Counted from the first letter of the stretch, positions 1 through 9,825 are shown. The stretch: 64,000 bases of DNA from Acinetobacter piscicola (GCF_002233755.1 NZ_KZ268704.1:296534-360533); one strand, 5' to 3'. The notes: generated from the sequence alone by a model not told the origin. Program-made: numbers and translations.

Positions 1-1790
1 TCAATATTACGCAAGCCTAAATAATAATCTGTTGGCTTATTTCCATTGGTACTGACTGGACTACCATCAATCACCATTATTGATGTGGTTTTACTACCTG
101 ATGCATCTCTTCCCTCAGTACTTAAAGCTAGTGCCAAACCAAGTCTTTGAGAGTCTGTTACTGTAGATTTGGTTACAATACCATTGGTCAAACCATATAC
201 ATCCCCAGTATAACTTTTTGCATATGTTGCCAAGTTCGCATTTAAATTATAAATAGGGAGTGCTAGCCCCCAATTATTGGTTTGATTAGTAAAAGCATTC
301 GCAGTAGAAATACCAGTGCTACTGGTAAATCTACCTTGGCGCGACAAAGCTTGGAAATTCATTCCACGTATAGCTAAAATCAAACTATATGGGTTGATAG
401 CATCATTGTGTATTTTCTGAATATAATCATTCGCATTCGTTAAATACTGCCCAGCTATTCCACCAAAGCGTGCCGTACGAAGCACACTATTTTCTGGTAA
501 TCTAATTGTTTGTGTATTCGCGAGATTGAGAAAAATGTCACCACTATCAAAATATGCTCTTTCTGCAGAGCCTGAAATTAGTGGGGTTAAATTAGAAAAT
601 TCAAAACCATAGGAATCATTGCCTGCACCGCCTATTTCAAGTGTTGTTGGTTTTCCTACCTTAGCACCTGTTAGCATTTGATCACCCACATTGGTAAATG
701 ATCCACGCATACGAAAACCAATCCCAGAACTCCCTATGACTGTTGAACTTGCTGCTGTTGTTGCACCTTGATTTGCAAAACCCAACACATTATTCAACTC
801 ATGTGTATTGGTGAGATTGTTATCTGTTGGATTTATTTTACCTGCGGCACTTATCCCTCGTATCTGTAATGTACCATCAACGATACGACCTGAAGCGCCC
901 ACTCGTATTAAACCTTTAGCCGCACTCGCATCATAAACGCCAGCTGTAGCATTTTTCACAGTTGAAAGCTCTATATTGATCCCTGAACTTGTTGCTCCAT
1001 ATGTTCCATATTGAGCTGTAGGTATCGAACTTTTATTCGGATCATCAACACGGTCAAAATCCACATAGCCTAACGTACTGGTAGGTGTATGAGATTTATT
1101 CGTTGTAGCTCCATTTTGATTGGTTGTAATGAATAATCCTTTTGCTGGATCTATAGTAATAAAGCCTTTTCCAGATAAATTAAAATTTAGCTTACTTAAT
1201 AATTGGTTTTGCGTTAGAGCAGCAAGACTTTGTTTCTGCCCAATAAATAAATTTAGATTATTTAAACCCAAACTCAACGCAGCCTGATCTGTAGAGCTAA
1301 ACAATCCATTTGGTGTTGTTAGTCGAATACCCATTGGACTTGCGACTTGCAACCCTAAACTCCCAAGACTCCCACCACAGGCCGGCGTCGCTGCGGTATC
1401 ACATAAAGTCCAACTGTCTATAGCCATCGTGAAAGGTTTAAGTACCAATTGAGCATCAAGACCTGTTTTACTCCCCTCACTCGCTGCATTAAATTTCAAA
1501 TTAACACCCGGCTGAGTGGCTCCCATGCCACTAAATACGACATTATTCGCATTGGCTCTCAAGGTTTGCTCTGCATTTGTTGCTGTACCAGCCTTATCTT
1601 CCCAATAGAATTTATCAAAATTGGCACGATCAAAATCAATACTTAAGTCCACACCATCTTGACCATTAACATTACTTAATGCTTGATCCGTTAGCTCTTC
1701 CAAAGCAAAGACTGACTGCGAAAGTAAAATAATACTCATACTTAAAGCTGAAAGTGCAAATGCTTTATGAATTCCGTTCTTTTTATTCAT
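1..1790 (-). CDS. Secreted DUF6160/Fil-like surface protein, partial (C-terminus beyond window)
   Basis: The reading frame starts at an ATG at 1790, with an AAGG ribosome site just upstream, and stays open to the window edge (about 596 residues visible). The start encodes a signal peptide (basic MNKKNGIHK, a hydrophobic stretch, then SQSVFA) followed by LEELTDQALSNVNGQDGVDL. This 'LxxLxD..L..V.GQ.G' motif is shared with the next two genes upstream and is typical of secreted Acinetobacter proteins of the DUF6160 type. The rest is rich in Gly, Asn, Ser and Thr, as in extracellular beta-structured proteins. It is the third gene of a co-oriented set, 13 bp after the previous one. It may be the last member of an Acinetobacter 'Fil' pilus-assembly-like cluster, but that is from memory of gene style, not an alignment. 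Missing C-terminus. Confidence 0.6.
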   Translation of the reverse strand, partial: MNKKNGIHKAFALSALSMSIILLSQSVFALEELTDQALSNVNGQDGVDLSIDFDRANFDKFYWEDKAGTATNAEQTLRANANNVVFSGMGATQPGVNLKFNAASEGSKTGLDAQLVLKPFTMAIDSWTLCDTAATPACGGSLGSLGLQVASPMGIRLTTPNGLFSSTDQAALSLGLNNLNLFIGQKQSLAALTQNQLLSKLNFNLSGKGFITIDPAKGLFITTNQNGATTNKSHTPTSTLGYVDFDRVDDPNKSSIPTAQYGTYGATSSGINIELSTVKNATAGVYDASAAKGLIRVGASGRIVDGTLQIRGISAAGKINPTDNNLTNTHELNNVLGFANQGATTAASSTVIGSSGIGFRMRGSFTNVGDQMLTGAKVGKPTTLEIGGAGNDSYGFEFSNLTPLISGSAERAYFDSGDIFLNLANTQTIRLPENSVLRTARFGGIAGQYLTNANDYIQKIHNDAINPYSLILAIRGMNFQALSRQGRFTSSTGISTANAFTNQTNNWGLALPIYNLNANLATYAKSYTGDVYGLTNGIVTKSTVTDSQRLGLALALSTEGRDASGSKTTSIMVIDGSPVSTNGNKPTDYYLGLRNI

Positions 1791-1803
1791 CCTTTTACCC
1801 TTT

Positions 1804-2523
1804 TTAGCAGCGAGAATGATCTATACAGGAAAAAACTTTTATACTTCCTCCAAGTGATAAATTCCCATTCATACTTACACCAAGAAACCCTTTTTCTCTT
1901 GCGACACCAGTGTCAGGATTATATTTATCAAAAGTATTATCTGTTGTTTGATTATATTTTGTGGTAGATAGAAAACCTTCTTGATTACTGCTTGACGAAG
2001 CAACCGCAGTATCCGTTTCTATAGAAAGAGATTGAAAGCCAAAATTTCTAATTTTTATAGTCTGATTTGGATCAAAACCAAAATTTAATGCGCCACGATA
2101 CGTATCCGTTCCAGATTTTGACTTAAATGTAACATCAGCTCCATCCAATGATAATTTATCAATCAGTACTGTACCTTGTATACCTTTAAAAACTAACCAT
2201 TGATTTTTACCAGTAGCAGAAGGAACACGCACCCCATTGCTATAGGTATCATTAGAACCATCATCATAGCGGTTATTCAGTGCAATTGCTAAACGGCAAT
2301 ATTCCAATTGTGAGCTCGAGCACACGCTTGAATCAAATTTATAATCAGCGGTATGATTCAAGCTAAGTTTAAGATTTAAATCTACACCTGCTTGGCCATT
2401 CACTTGTGCCAAATCTGTATCAGAAAGTGGTGTCAGTTGATCTGAATAACTCACACTATTCACACCTAACAACATTAGACCAACAAGACTTGCTGTAAGA
2501 ATATCTTTAATTTTATTCATCAT
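1804..2523 (-). CDS. Secreted DUF6160-like protein
   Basis: This 239-residue protein begins MMNKIKDILTASLVGLMLLG, a clear signal peptide, followed by LTPLSDTDLAQVNGQAGVDL, the same post-signal motif seen in both neighbours. Four cysteines (two in the first third, two in the final CIDHSRC) could form disulfides outside the cytoplasm. The mature part is Ser/Thr/Asn-rich with alternating hydrophobics, which suggests beta structure. It lies 10 bp downstream of the 709-residue gene and 13 bp upstream of the partial gene, so the three are almost certainly one transcript. A function in pilus or surface assembly is inferred only from similarity of style to the Acinetobacter Fil proteins. Confidence 0.6.
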   Translation of the reverse strand: MMNKIKDILTASLVGLMLLGVNSVSYSDQLTPLSDTDLAQVNGQAGVDLNLKLSLNHTADYKFDSSVCSSSQLEYCRLAIALNNRYDDGSNDTYSNGVRVPSATGKNQWLVFKGIQGTVLIDKLSLDGADVTFKSKSGTDTYRGALNFGFDPNQTIKIRNFGFQSLSIETDTAVASSSSNQEGFLSTTKYNQTTDNTFDKYNPDTGVAREKGFLGVSMNGNLSLGGSIKVFSCIDHSRC

Positions 2524-2533
2524 ATACTCCAGC

Positions 2534-4663
2534 CTATAATCCAGTGGTGGTAAATTTAAAATGTTGAATTAGTAAACCATCAATTGCAGCTGAACCAAGA
2601 TTATTTTTCGGTGTTGATCCTGCAGGTGTCATATTTTGTAATGTGCTATTAATATTTGTTGGCATTGTTGTTTGAATACCCAAAATCTGCCCATTCATAT
2701 TTTGACGCTGAGTCGTTTCATAAGTATCTTTTGCGCCAACATTTGCCTTGGGAGCAACTGCGCCCCAAGCACTCCAACCACCATATGACCAAGTTCCCCA
2801 GAAATCCTGTGAACGAGTCCTTGTAGCATTCCATACTTGTGTATAATCCTGAGAAAGACTATTACTTAAATTTGTTTCTGTTTGCAATTCCCCAATCGAA
2901 ACCCCAAAAGCCTCTATACCTTTATACGCTGTCGTTCTATTGGTTGTTGCATCGTAGACTGTCGAGCCTATGGTAATACTACTATGTGTTGCTTTAGAAT
3001 CCTGATAAGTAACATTATTAATGGTTTGTGTCCCACCACATTTATTAATATTACACGTATTCCCTAAATAGATATTCCCATCACTTAATGCAACATCTGC
3101 TGGAATATCCGCATAACGTTGATAAATTTTACTATATACAGCAGCATTGTTTGGGATACGTGTTAATTCAATTGAAAAGTTAGAACCATTCGTCCCCAAT
3201 ATTAAAGGCTGCGCCAAACTACCTAATACTAGGTTAATATTTGGATTATATAAAAAGATTCCTTCTGCTTTTGTATTAGCCTTAAAGTTCGGTACAGCAC
3301 CACCAAATGCTGGAGTTCCCGTTGCATCCGTGTTTAATAGCTCTTGTGTACTGATCCGTAATACGCTTTTCACAGCAGGCATACTCCAACTGTTACTCGA
3401 TGTCGCTACAAAACGCCGTGCAGTTACCCCTTCCTGAATGGTACACCCAGCTGCCGCACCGTTTTGCGCTTGAGGACTTGCACATTGCCCACCATTTGGA
3501 AATGATCCTCCAGAAGGTAAACCATCATACGTTGTTGTTTTCTGCCCATTATTTGGTGGCATGTAAGTTTGCAAAATGCCTGAAGAGGTATTTGGATTAG
3601 CCGTGACATCCGAACCCTGTGTATAAATTACATTTCCAGCAGCATCTCGTTTTACACTATTGTCAGCATTTCGGGAAAAATCTAATTGATAAATTTTACG
3701 CGTTACAGCACCCAAGGTTACTGAGCCACGAGCATCAACCCCATCCGTTTTTCCGCTATTTAAACGGACAATGCCTGCAACACCTAAAGTTTGATTGTAA
3801 GACTTCGATAAGCCATAATTAAAAGTACCTAACTTATTTGCAGTGTCATTGATATAGCCTGTGACATTCCCATTCCCATCTTTTTGTGCAATCAACTTAT
3901 AAACATCATAAGTCCCACCAGTATTACCCGAACCTACCCCATCTAAAGTTCGAAATACTTTTAAGTTAGAACCATTAACAGAAAAACCATCCCAAACCAC
4001 CGCCGCACGAATTCGATTGGACAAGCCTTGCATTTTATTCGTGATACTTTCAGCTTGAGTTTTATCCCGCATAAAAGCATCTGCATACATACCCATTTTT
4101 AAATTATATGCAGAGGACTCAGCACCTGTCGTCGGGATCACATCATGCATTAACGGTGCTTCTAAAGTGATATAAGAAACGTCCTTAGTTGTACCAGAAA
4201 ATGAAGGAACTGCAGTATCAGTTACAGTTTTTAATATCCATGGGTTTTGGGCACTACCCCAAGAGTCTATTGGACGTGCAAAATCATTTACAGTGGTTCC
4301 TAATGTACCAAAACCAACGCCCCAATCATTCTTGTCCCGACCAGCACCTACATTCTTTTTTGACTGCCCTATAGAAAGACCATTAACAAACACTTCAGCT
4401 TTTTGAAAGCCTTTACTTTCCGCTGTTGCAGAAATAGGTCCAACAGGGATCAATCGAATTGATCCACCACCAAGCTCATCATTTACACCATTAAAACGGA
4501 GGCTGAAATTTTCAGGCAGTAGTGCAATCCCTTCACCTGTAGACTCACTTAAACTCTCATCCGATAATTCTTCAAGCGCAAAACACGATTGACTTACACT
4601 CAAACTAATAAGTGAAGCCAGTAAAGTTTTTTTAAATTTTACTGTATAACCGAGTGTAGTCAT
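2534..4663 (-). CDS. Large secreted DUF6160/Fil-like surface protein
   Basis: A 709-residue protein with a signal peptide (KFKKTLLASLISLSVSQSCFA) and the family motif LEELSDESLSESTGEGIALL immediately after it. No enzyme motif is visible; the body is rich in Gly, Asn, Thr and Ser, as expected of a secreted or surface-exposed beta-rich protein. It is the first gene of the three-gene set, with about 250 bp of non-coding DNA upstream that must contain the promoter. One cysteine pair (GQCASPQAQN...GCTIQ) and a second pair (NTCNINKCGG) could be disulfides. An in-frame ATG at the very start precedes MTTLGYTVKFKK; a start a few codons later is possible. The exact name is uncertain. Confidence 0.6.
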   Translation of the reverse strand: MTTLGYTVKFKKTLLASLISLSVSQSCFALEELSDESLSESTGEGIALLPENFSLRFNGVNDELGGGSIRLIPVGPISATAESKGFQKAEVFVNGLSIGQSKKNVGAGRDKNDWGVGFGTLGTTVNDFARPIDSWGSAQNPWILKTVTDTAVPSFSGTTKDVSYITLEAPLMHDVIPTTGAESSAYNLKMGMYADAFMRDKTQAESITNKMQGLSNRIRAAVVWDGFSVNGSNLKVFRTLDGVGSGNTGGTYDVYKLIAQKDGNGNVTGYINDTANKLGTFNYGLSKSYNQTLGVAGIVRLNSGKTDGVDARGSVTLGAVTRKIYQLDFSRNADNSVKRDAAGNVIYTQGSDVTANPNTSSGILQTYMPPNNGQKTTTYDGLPSGGSFPNGGQCASPQAQNGAAAGCTIQEGVTARRFVATSSNSWSMPAVKSVLRISTQELLNTDATGTPAFGGAVPNFKANTKAEGIFLYNPNINLVLGSLAQPLILGTNGSNFSIELTRIPNNAAVYSKIYQRYADIPADVALSDGNIYLGNTCNINKCGGTQTINNVTYQDSKATHSSITIGSTVYDATTNRTTAYKGIEAFGVSIGELQTETNLSNSLSQDYTQVWNATRTRSQDFWGTWSYGGWSAWGAVAPKANVGAKDTYETTQRQNMNGQILGIQTTMPTNINSTLQNMTPAGSTPKNNLGSAAIDGLLIQHFKFTTTGL

Positions 4664-4911
4664 CTTGACCTTCCTATTTATACGATGCTCCGCACCATAT
4701 TTTATTTTTCTAAATATTCCTTTTAAGTGGTATCCCTACTTACCCACTTAAAACAAGGTTGATACTTTTTGCCAACCTTATCTCAATTTCCATTATGCTA
4801 ATTATTTAATCAAATGCAAAAAGAATCTGCTCGTTATTGTTATTTTCCGATGAATGAAAGATGGATTTACCACCCATCTCTCACAATACACGTTATTATC
4901 AACAACTTATA

Positions 4912-5481
4912 TTAAACCTTCGGCAAAGTCACACCTGTTTGACCTTGGTACTTACCACCACGATCTTTATAAGACGTTTCGCAGACTTCATCAGACTCGA
5001 AAAACAACATTTGAGCCACACCTTCACCTGCATAAATACGTGCAGGCAAGTTTGTAGTATTGGAAAATTCCAAAGTCACATGACCTTCCCACTCTGGTTC
5101 AAGTGGCGTGACATTTACAATGATACCACAACGTGCATAGGTTGACTTACCTAAACAAACGGTCAAAACATTACGTGGAATACGGAAGTACTCAACAGTA
5201 CGCGCTAAAGCAAATGAGTTCGGCGGGATAATGCATACATCCGATTCAATATCGATAAAGCTTTTATCATCAAAGTTTTTAGGATCAACAATCGCAGAGT
5301 GAACATTGGTAAATACTTTAAACTCACGTGCACAACGGACATCATAACCATAGCTAGATACGCCATAAGAAATGAGTTTTTCACCATTTGCATCATAACG
5401 GACTTGGTTTTCTGCATACGGTTCAATCATGCCGTGTTTTTCGCTCATTTCACGAATCCAACGATCAGACTTAATTGCCAT
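4912..5481 (-). CDS. dcd: dCTP deaminase
   Basis: This 189-residue protein deaminates dCTP to dUTP in the cytoplasm, feeding dTTP synthesis through dUTPase. It matches the dUTPase/Dcd trimer fold throughout: the N-terminal [10 protein letters not shown], the conserved central [20 protein letters not shown], which contains the Ser/Arg triphosphate-binding residues and the catalytic Glu in [14 protein letters not shown], and the C-terminal [14 protein letters not shown] and [12 protein letters not shown]. The length is normal for the family. It is a stand-alone gene with no operon partner; the next gene upstream begins more than 100 bp away on the same strand. Confidence 0.96.
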   Translation of the reverse strand: MAIKSDRWIREMSEKHGMIEPYAENQVRYDANGEKLISYGVSSYGYDVRCAREFKVFTNVHSAIVDPKNFDDKSFIDIESDVCIIPPNSFALARTVEYFRIPRNVLTVCLGKSTYARCGIIVNVTPLEPEWEGHVTLEFSNTTNLPARIYAGEGVAQMLFFESDEVCETSYKDRGGKYQGQTGVTLPKV

Positions 5482-5628
5482 TTTTCTATCCCAAAATCTA
5501 TTTTCAATACTGCGCTGTACTTTAACTGAAAACGCATTTGAAAGGAATGTTTAAACAGCAATAGAAATGCCCAAGTTCACATGACATCAAACTTGGGGCA
5601 TAGATTAAATAGATAATTTGAAAATAGA

Positions 5629-6222
5629 TTAAAGACTTAACAATGCAGAATAACTAAGAGGAACAGTAAAACTCACCAGTACTAAAGATGCTGTTCTTTG
5701 CATATTGCGTTGATTTAACCAACTCACTTGATTGCTACAAATAATTGAGCCGATAAAAGTCCAAAAGAAAGCAATCGGTACAATAAGCAATAAGAAACAC
5801 AACATATGCGACACATATGCAGATGCATTTTGCCAAACATAGGTCGGGAAAATCGCTGAAGCGAACAATAATGCTTTTGGATTCAACAACGTTGCGACAA
5901 AAAGCTCACGTGCGCGAATACTTGCTTGATTAAAGTTTTCATCACGGTTGGCTGTACGCCACAATTTAAGTGCTAAAAATAGGATATAACCTGCACTAAA
6001 TAGTTTCAAAATCGTCGGTACTGTTGGGAACTGTTTTGCAACAGTGCCAATGATTAATCCCCAAATACTAATGGAGATAAAGTAGCCAAGCGCTTCCGCA
6101 GGAATAAGATTGAGAGATTTTCGAATTCCAACCTGTATTCCAGAAGATGCTAAGAGCGTATTGGTTGGTCCTGGTGTCAAAAGAATCGTCACCACCAAGC
6201 CAATAAAAAACCATGAAATCAT
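5629..6222 (-). CDS. LysE/RhtB-family exporter
   Basis: A 197-residue inner-membrane protein with about six hydrophobic segments. It carries the LysE-family signature near the N-terminus (LLTPGPTNTLLASSG, residues about 15-29) and the mid-protein NPKALLFASAIFP motif. The family exports amino acids or related small solutes; the substrate cannot be read from the sequence. It stands alone on the minus strand. A second LysE-type gene of clearly different sequence lies at 16954. Confidence 0.85.
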   Translation of the reverse strand: MISWFFIGLVVTILLTPGPTNTLLASSGIQVGIRKSLNLIPAEALGYFISISIWGLIIGTVAKQFPTVPTILKLFSAGYILFLALKLWRTANRDENFNQASIRARELFVATLLNPKALLFASAIFPTYVWQNASAYVSHMLCFLLLIVPIAFFWTFIGSIICSNQVSWLNQRNMQRTASLVLVSFTVPLSYSALLSL

Positions 6223-6688
6223 TAAATGACCTCATCAATGGATTAATTGCAGATTAAATCAGTTGTATTCAATTGGCAAAAAATTATTTGTAAGAGAACG
6301 TGTTACATTATGTCACATAAATATTTTTTCTATTTCTATTTCATAGAGTTAAATCGTCTTAAATGTCATAGAACTGCAAAGTCATCTTACAATTAAATGT
6401 CTTTTAAATATCCAAAACCAGATAAAGCATGGACAAATAATCTCTTTAAAATCAGTCTAGTTAGCAAATTGATGATTAAAGAAAAAATACAAAGTGATGA
6501 ATTATAAATTTGAATGAAATCAATGACTCATTATTGCTGATTGATTTCAACTGCATATTTTAAGAAAACTTTCAGCTTTATTGTCTATTCTCTACTCAGT
6601 TTTTCCCGCACACTCATCGGCTCATCCTGATTAAAGCTGTCGTTTCAACCGCTATTGAGGCACAATAGATACCTTTCTTGTATTTTCT
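6223..6688. other. Intergenic region, no clear gene
   Basis: This AT-rich gap separates the divergent LysE and DUF2062 genes, so it should hold two promoters. A 36-codon plus-strand frame at 6397-6507 has no ribosome site and was not accepted. I see no tRNA, repeat or terminator hairpin. Confidence 0.4.
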
Positions 6689-7240
6689 ATGTTTATGGCA
6701 AAGCGTTTTTTTCAGTCTTGGCTTCCTTCTCCTGAAAAAGTCAACAATTTGAAATTTATGAAGATTTTTGGCGATAAAGCCTTAAGTCCTCAGCTTTGGT
6801 ACGTCAACCGAAAATCCATTTCTAAAGCCATGTTTATTGGAACATTTTGGGGAATTTTGCCCATTCCGTTTCATACGGTTTTAATTGTACTTACTGTACT
6901 TTTCTTTGAAGCAAATTTACCTATAGGTTTAATCTTAGCGTGGATCATGAATCCATTTACAGTTGTGCCTATTTTAATTTTTGCTTTTTGGATTGGTTCA
7001 AAAATTTATCATGTCCATATGATCAATAAAGACATGCTTTTAGGTGTATTCCATCAAATTGTTCATTGGATTCAAAACTTTGGTCATGGACATATTGATT
7101 TAAGTTTAGCCAAAATTCTTGCAACGGGTTTATTCATTGAAGCAATGATCTTTGCATCGCTTCTTTTTATTGCAACCCGTCTTTATTGGCGTTGGAGTGT
7201 AGTGAGAAAATGGCGTGAACGGGCTTTAAAAGAGTTTTAA
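6689..7240 (+). CDS. DUF2062 membrane protein
   Basis: A 183-residue protein with a basic N-terminus followed by at least three membrane segments (around residues 45-70, 75-100 and 150-172). The pattern 'FIGTFWGILPIPFHT ... ILAWIMNPFTVVPI' is the hallmark of the DUF2062 family, small inner-membrane proteins of unknown role. The start at 6689 (MFMAKRF) could be two codons downstream. It has no operon partner. The protein ends in a basic stretch (RWSVVRKWRERALKEF) expected to face the cytoplasm. Confidence 0.8.
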   Translation: MFMAKRFFQSWLPSPEKVNNLKFMKIFGDKALSPQLWYVNRKSISKAMFIGTFWGILPIPFHTVLIVLTVLFFEANLPIGLILAWIMNPFTVVPILIFAFWIGSKIYHVHMINKDMLLGVFHQIVHWIQNFGHGHIDLSLAKILATGLFIEAMIFASLLFIATRLYWRWSVVRKWRERALKEF

Positions 7241-7389
7241 GTAATATAGGTATTTCCAACATAAATATATGATTTTAAATCAAGATCAAACATCCTTTTT
7301 AAACTTGGGAGAATCTCTCCAAAAGCGATTCATTCTTATAAAAATAAAGAATGCTAATCAGTTAAGCATAATTTTATTATTACTCATTG

Positions 7390-7540
7390 ATAAATTTCCC
7401 CTAACCCTGAGCCATATATGGCGCAAGGCAAAAGAGGGGAACTATTGAGAATTTAAAACAATTTTAGATTCCTTGCGCAGCAGTGCTGCTCATCCCTCCT
7501 TTATCAAAGGTGAGGAGCATGTTCCGCAAGAGGAGGATTA
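7390..7540. repeat. Intergenic palindromic repeat element
   Basis: The segment contains TTTCCCCTAACCCTGAGCC, the self-complementary GCCATATATGGC, and then CTTGCGCAGCAG...CGCAAG arms around a TATCAAAGGTGAGGAGC core. The CCCCTAACCC motif and flanking inverted arms recur in the nrdA-nrdB gap (53325-53421), so this is probably a dispersed non-coding repeat. It lies between convergent genes. No open frame of interest is present. Confidence 0.5.
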
Positions 7541-7596
7541 AAAATGCTTAACTAACTGGCATAACTTATTCAAAGCACTTTTGTATCAATCCAGCA

Positions 7597-8850
7597 TTAG
7601 AAAATTCGATGTGGATCTTTTTCAACTTTAGGTAAAGTTTGTGCAATTTTTTCTGCGATCGCCATATAACTTTCAGCAGCATCATCGCCTGCAATCACAG
7701 ATGGTTTACCTGCATCTGCATTTTCACGTATTTGAACATTCAGCGGTAAACGCCCAAGCAATGGAATATCGTATTGTTGAGAAAGTTGATCACCGCCACC
7801 TGTACCAAAAATTTGCTCTTCATGCCCGCAGTTTGAACAAATGTGTGTCGACATGTTTTCAATCACACCGATCACTGGAATCTGAACTTTATTAAATAGT
7901 TCAATCCCTTTTACAGCATCCATTAAAGCAACGTTTTGCGGTGTAGTTACAATCACAGCACCTGTTACAGGAATACGTTGTGCGAGGGTCAATTGAATAT
8001 CACCTGTACCCGGTGGCATATCGATAACCAAGACATCTAAGTCTGGCCAAAGTGCCTGGTTAAACAGTTGCATCAATGCACCTGTGGCTTTCGCTCCACG
8101 CCATGCGACGGGCGTATTTTGTTTACCAATCAAATGCCCAATTGAAAGCACCGCCATATTGTAAGCTTCTAATGGAACGAAATTTTCACCTTCAATTTTC
8201 GGGGTTTGACCTTCATTTCCGAGCATCGTGGGAATACTTGGTCCGTAAATATCCGCATCTAATACACCAACTTTTAAGCCCAGTTTTTGCAATGCTAAGG
8301 CAATATTGACCGTTGTAGTAGATTTACCGACACCGCCTTTACCCGATGAAATCAGAATCACGTTTTTAATTCGTGGGTGTTTAGGAATATCACGTTGTTG
8401 TGGTGCAGCTTTTTGAATCGGTGGATTATTCGGATCTTCTTCTGTTTGAACCGCTTGCGATGAGGCATCGACTACAGGAGGTAGATTTGGTTTTTCAGCT
8501 TTTGGTTTTGATGAACAACTATGTCCAGATTGACCATGTTGCTCGCTTGAACAACTGTGATCATGTTGAATTTTTTGTTGAATCACATGCATATTCAATT
8601 CTTGGATACCGCATTTCTCCAAAGCATCTGCAAGATCATCATGAATTTTTTGCAAATGGTCTGCTTCTTCTGGAAAAGTATTGATCGTCAGTTGTAACAC
8701 TCGCCCTTCAACATTGACTTGAGTAATACGATCTTTTAATCCATTGTTTGAATCAGGCAAAATATAATTTTGAAGTACCATTTGGATTTCTTCTTCTTTC
8801 ACCTCCTGTGCAGGAGAAAAAACCGATTTAAGTGAAGAAAGCCACGACAT
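7597..8850 (-). CDS. apbC: Mrp/ApbC family iron-sulfur cluster carrier ATPase
   Basis: The start at 8850 (MSWLSSLKSVF, 417 residues) is preferred over an ATG ten codons upstream because TTGGAG lies nine bases before it. An N-terminal MIP18-like domain is followed by a linker with two HSCSS repeats, then the P-loop NTPase with the deviant Walker A SSGKGGVGKSTTTVNIALAL, LDADIYGPSIPTMLG, VIDMPPGTGDIQLTLAQ and the C-terminal CxxC pair (THICSNCGHEEQIFGTGGG). These features are typical of Mrp/ApbC, a cytosolic scaffold that binds a 4Fe-4S cluster between two subunits and hands it to apo-enzymes. Several Fe-S clients, including the whole nuo operon, are encoded in this window. Confidence 0.93.
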   Translation of the reverse strand: MSWLSSLKSVFSPAQEVKEEEIQMVLQNYILPDSNNGLKDRITQVNVEGRVLQLTINTFPEEADHLQKIHDDLADALEKCGIQELNMHVIQQKIQHDHSCSSEQHGQSGHSCSSKPKAEKPNLPPVVDASSQAVQTEEDPNNPPIQKAAPQQRDIPKHPRIKNVILISSGKGGVGKSTTTVNIALALQKLGLKVGVLDADIYGPSIPTMLGNEGQTPKIEGENFVPLEAYNMAVLSIGHLIGKQNTPVAWRGAKATGALMQLFNQALWPDLDVLVIDMPPGTGDIQLTLAQRIPVTGAVIVTTPQNVALMDAVKGIELFNKVQIPVIGVIENMSTHICSNCGHEEQIFGTGGGDQLSQQYDIPLLGRLPLNVQIRENADAGKPSVIAGDDAAESYMAIAEKIAQTLPKVEKDPHRIF

Positions 8851-9248
8851 AGATTTGCTCCAAATTTGCAAATTCAACAATACTGAAGCGCTAGTTTAAC
8901 TGTATTTTGTGTTCAGGTTAAGCTTAGTTCTATTGCGTCTTTTAAATGTTGTTATAAATCCGACTTATTGAGTTGGGTTTATTGAATAAAAGTACAAATT
9001 TATTCAACTTTCTCTCGTTTAGTTCCATTTTTATTAGAAATAATGATTTTTGGAATGATGAAAATAATCTTTTCACATGTAGATAAGTAGCTAAATTTGA
9101 TAACTTATTTTTATTTATTTCCTACACTTTGTCATGTTTATTATTGAGATTTAGACCACAATTTCACAACAAACGATTGAATCAATTTTCGTTATATTAT
9201 TTTTATATCAATCTAAATATTTTCTACTAACAATAAAAAGGTGAACTT
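8851..9248. other. Intergenic region between divergent genes
   Basis: About 400 bp of AT-rich DNA between apbC (minus) and a small secreted-protein gene (plus). It must contain both promoters. No small frame with a ribosome site, hairpin or repeat stood out. Confidence 0.4.
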
Positions 9249-9548
9249 ATGCATCGTATTTTAGCTTTATTCCTCTCCTTATTCATTTCTAGTTTTGCGA
9301 TTGCAGGAACATCAACCAGTGCTGTTCGAACTTCTTCTGGGCAAATGGTCAATGTTGGCGATACTTCTTCTGAAATGATGCTACGTATAGCTCAATCCCC
9401 TGTTTCAATGAATTCTTATGAAATGAAAGAAGGTGATCTGACTGTGACTGCCTCTGACTATACCTATGACATTGATAATGTTCTTTATACATTTACTGTG
9501 ATCAATAATCAGGTGCGTAAAATTGAATGGGTTCGCAAAGATCCTTAA
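9249..9548 (+). CDS. Small secreted protein, DUF2845-like
   Basis: A 99-residue protein with a classical signal peptide (MHRILALFLSLFISSFAIAG). The mature 80 residues contain MVNVGDTSSEMMLRIAQSP, YTYDIDNVLYTFTVINNQV and a final IEWVRKDP. The 'v.vGdt..ev....G.P......y.....ytf.i.ngkv..I' pattern resembles DUF2845-type periplasmic proteins of unknown role. The ribosome site AAAAGGTG precedes the ATG by six bases. It is monocistronic and ends at a shared terminator with the convergent 66-residue gene. Confidence 0.65.
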   Translation: MHRILALFLSLFISSFAIAGTSTSAVRTSSGQMVNVGDTSSEMMLRIAQSPVSMNSYEMKEGDLTVTASDYTYDIDNVLYTFTVINNQVRKIEWVRKDP

Positions 9549-9575
9549 TGATCAAAGCTAAATCGTTATGAAAAT

Positions 9576-9608
9576 AAAAGCCTTTGGTGATGAGCACGAA
9601 AGGCTTTT
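9576..9608. terminator. Bidirectional intrinsic terminator
   Basis: AAAAGCCTTT pairs with AAAGGCTTTT across a 13-base loop. The A and T flanks serve both the plus gene ending at 9548 and the minus gene ending at 9625. Confidence 0.8.
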
Positions 9609-9624
9609 ATGTTGTGAATTCAAC

Positions 9625-9825
9625 TTAGTTGGCTTGATCATCATCTTTCTTGTGTTTTAAATCATTAATCGCTTTTTCTCCTTTTAGAAGCGCCTCTTGA
9701 GCTTTATGCTTTAAATCATCAGCAACTTTTTCAGCACTTAACTTCGCTTCTTGTGCTTTCAATTTCAAATCATCTGCAACTTCTGAGGCTTTGTTTTTTA
9801 AGTCATCTAATTTTGTCATAGGCAC
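9625..9825 (-). CDS. Small charged amphipathic-helix protein
   Basis: A 66-residue protein made almost entirely of Lys, Asp, Glu and Ala in imperfect repeats: DDLKNKASEVA, DDLKLKAQEAKLSAEKVA, DDLKHKAQEALLKGEKAI, NDLKHKKDDD. The DDLK..A periodicity gives a long amphipathic helix or coiled coil, like LEA/CsbD-type stress proteins or apolipoprotein-like helices. There is no signal peptide. No function can be assigned. The gene is single and shares its terminator with the opposite gene. Confidence 0.6.
   Translation of the reverse strand: MPMTKLDDLKNKASEVADDLKLKAQEAKLSAEKVADDLKHKAQEALLKGEKAINDLKHKKDDDQAN

Noticed and set aside
6397..6507. 36-residue plus-strand frame
   Set aside because: It has an ATG but no ribosome site, and its composition is like the surrounding AT-rich DNA.
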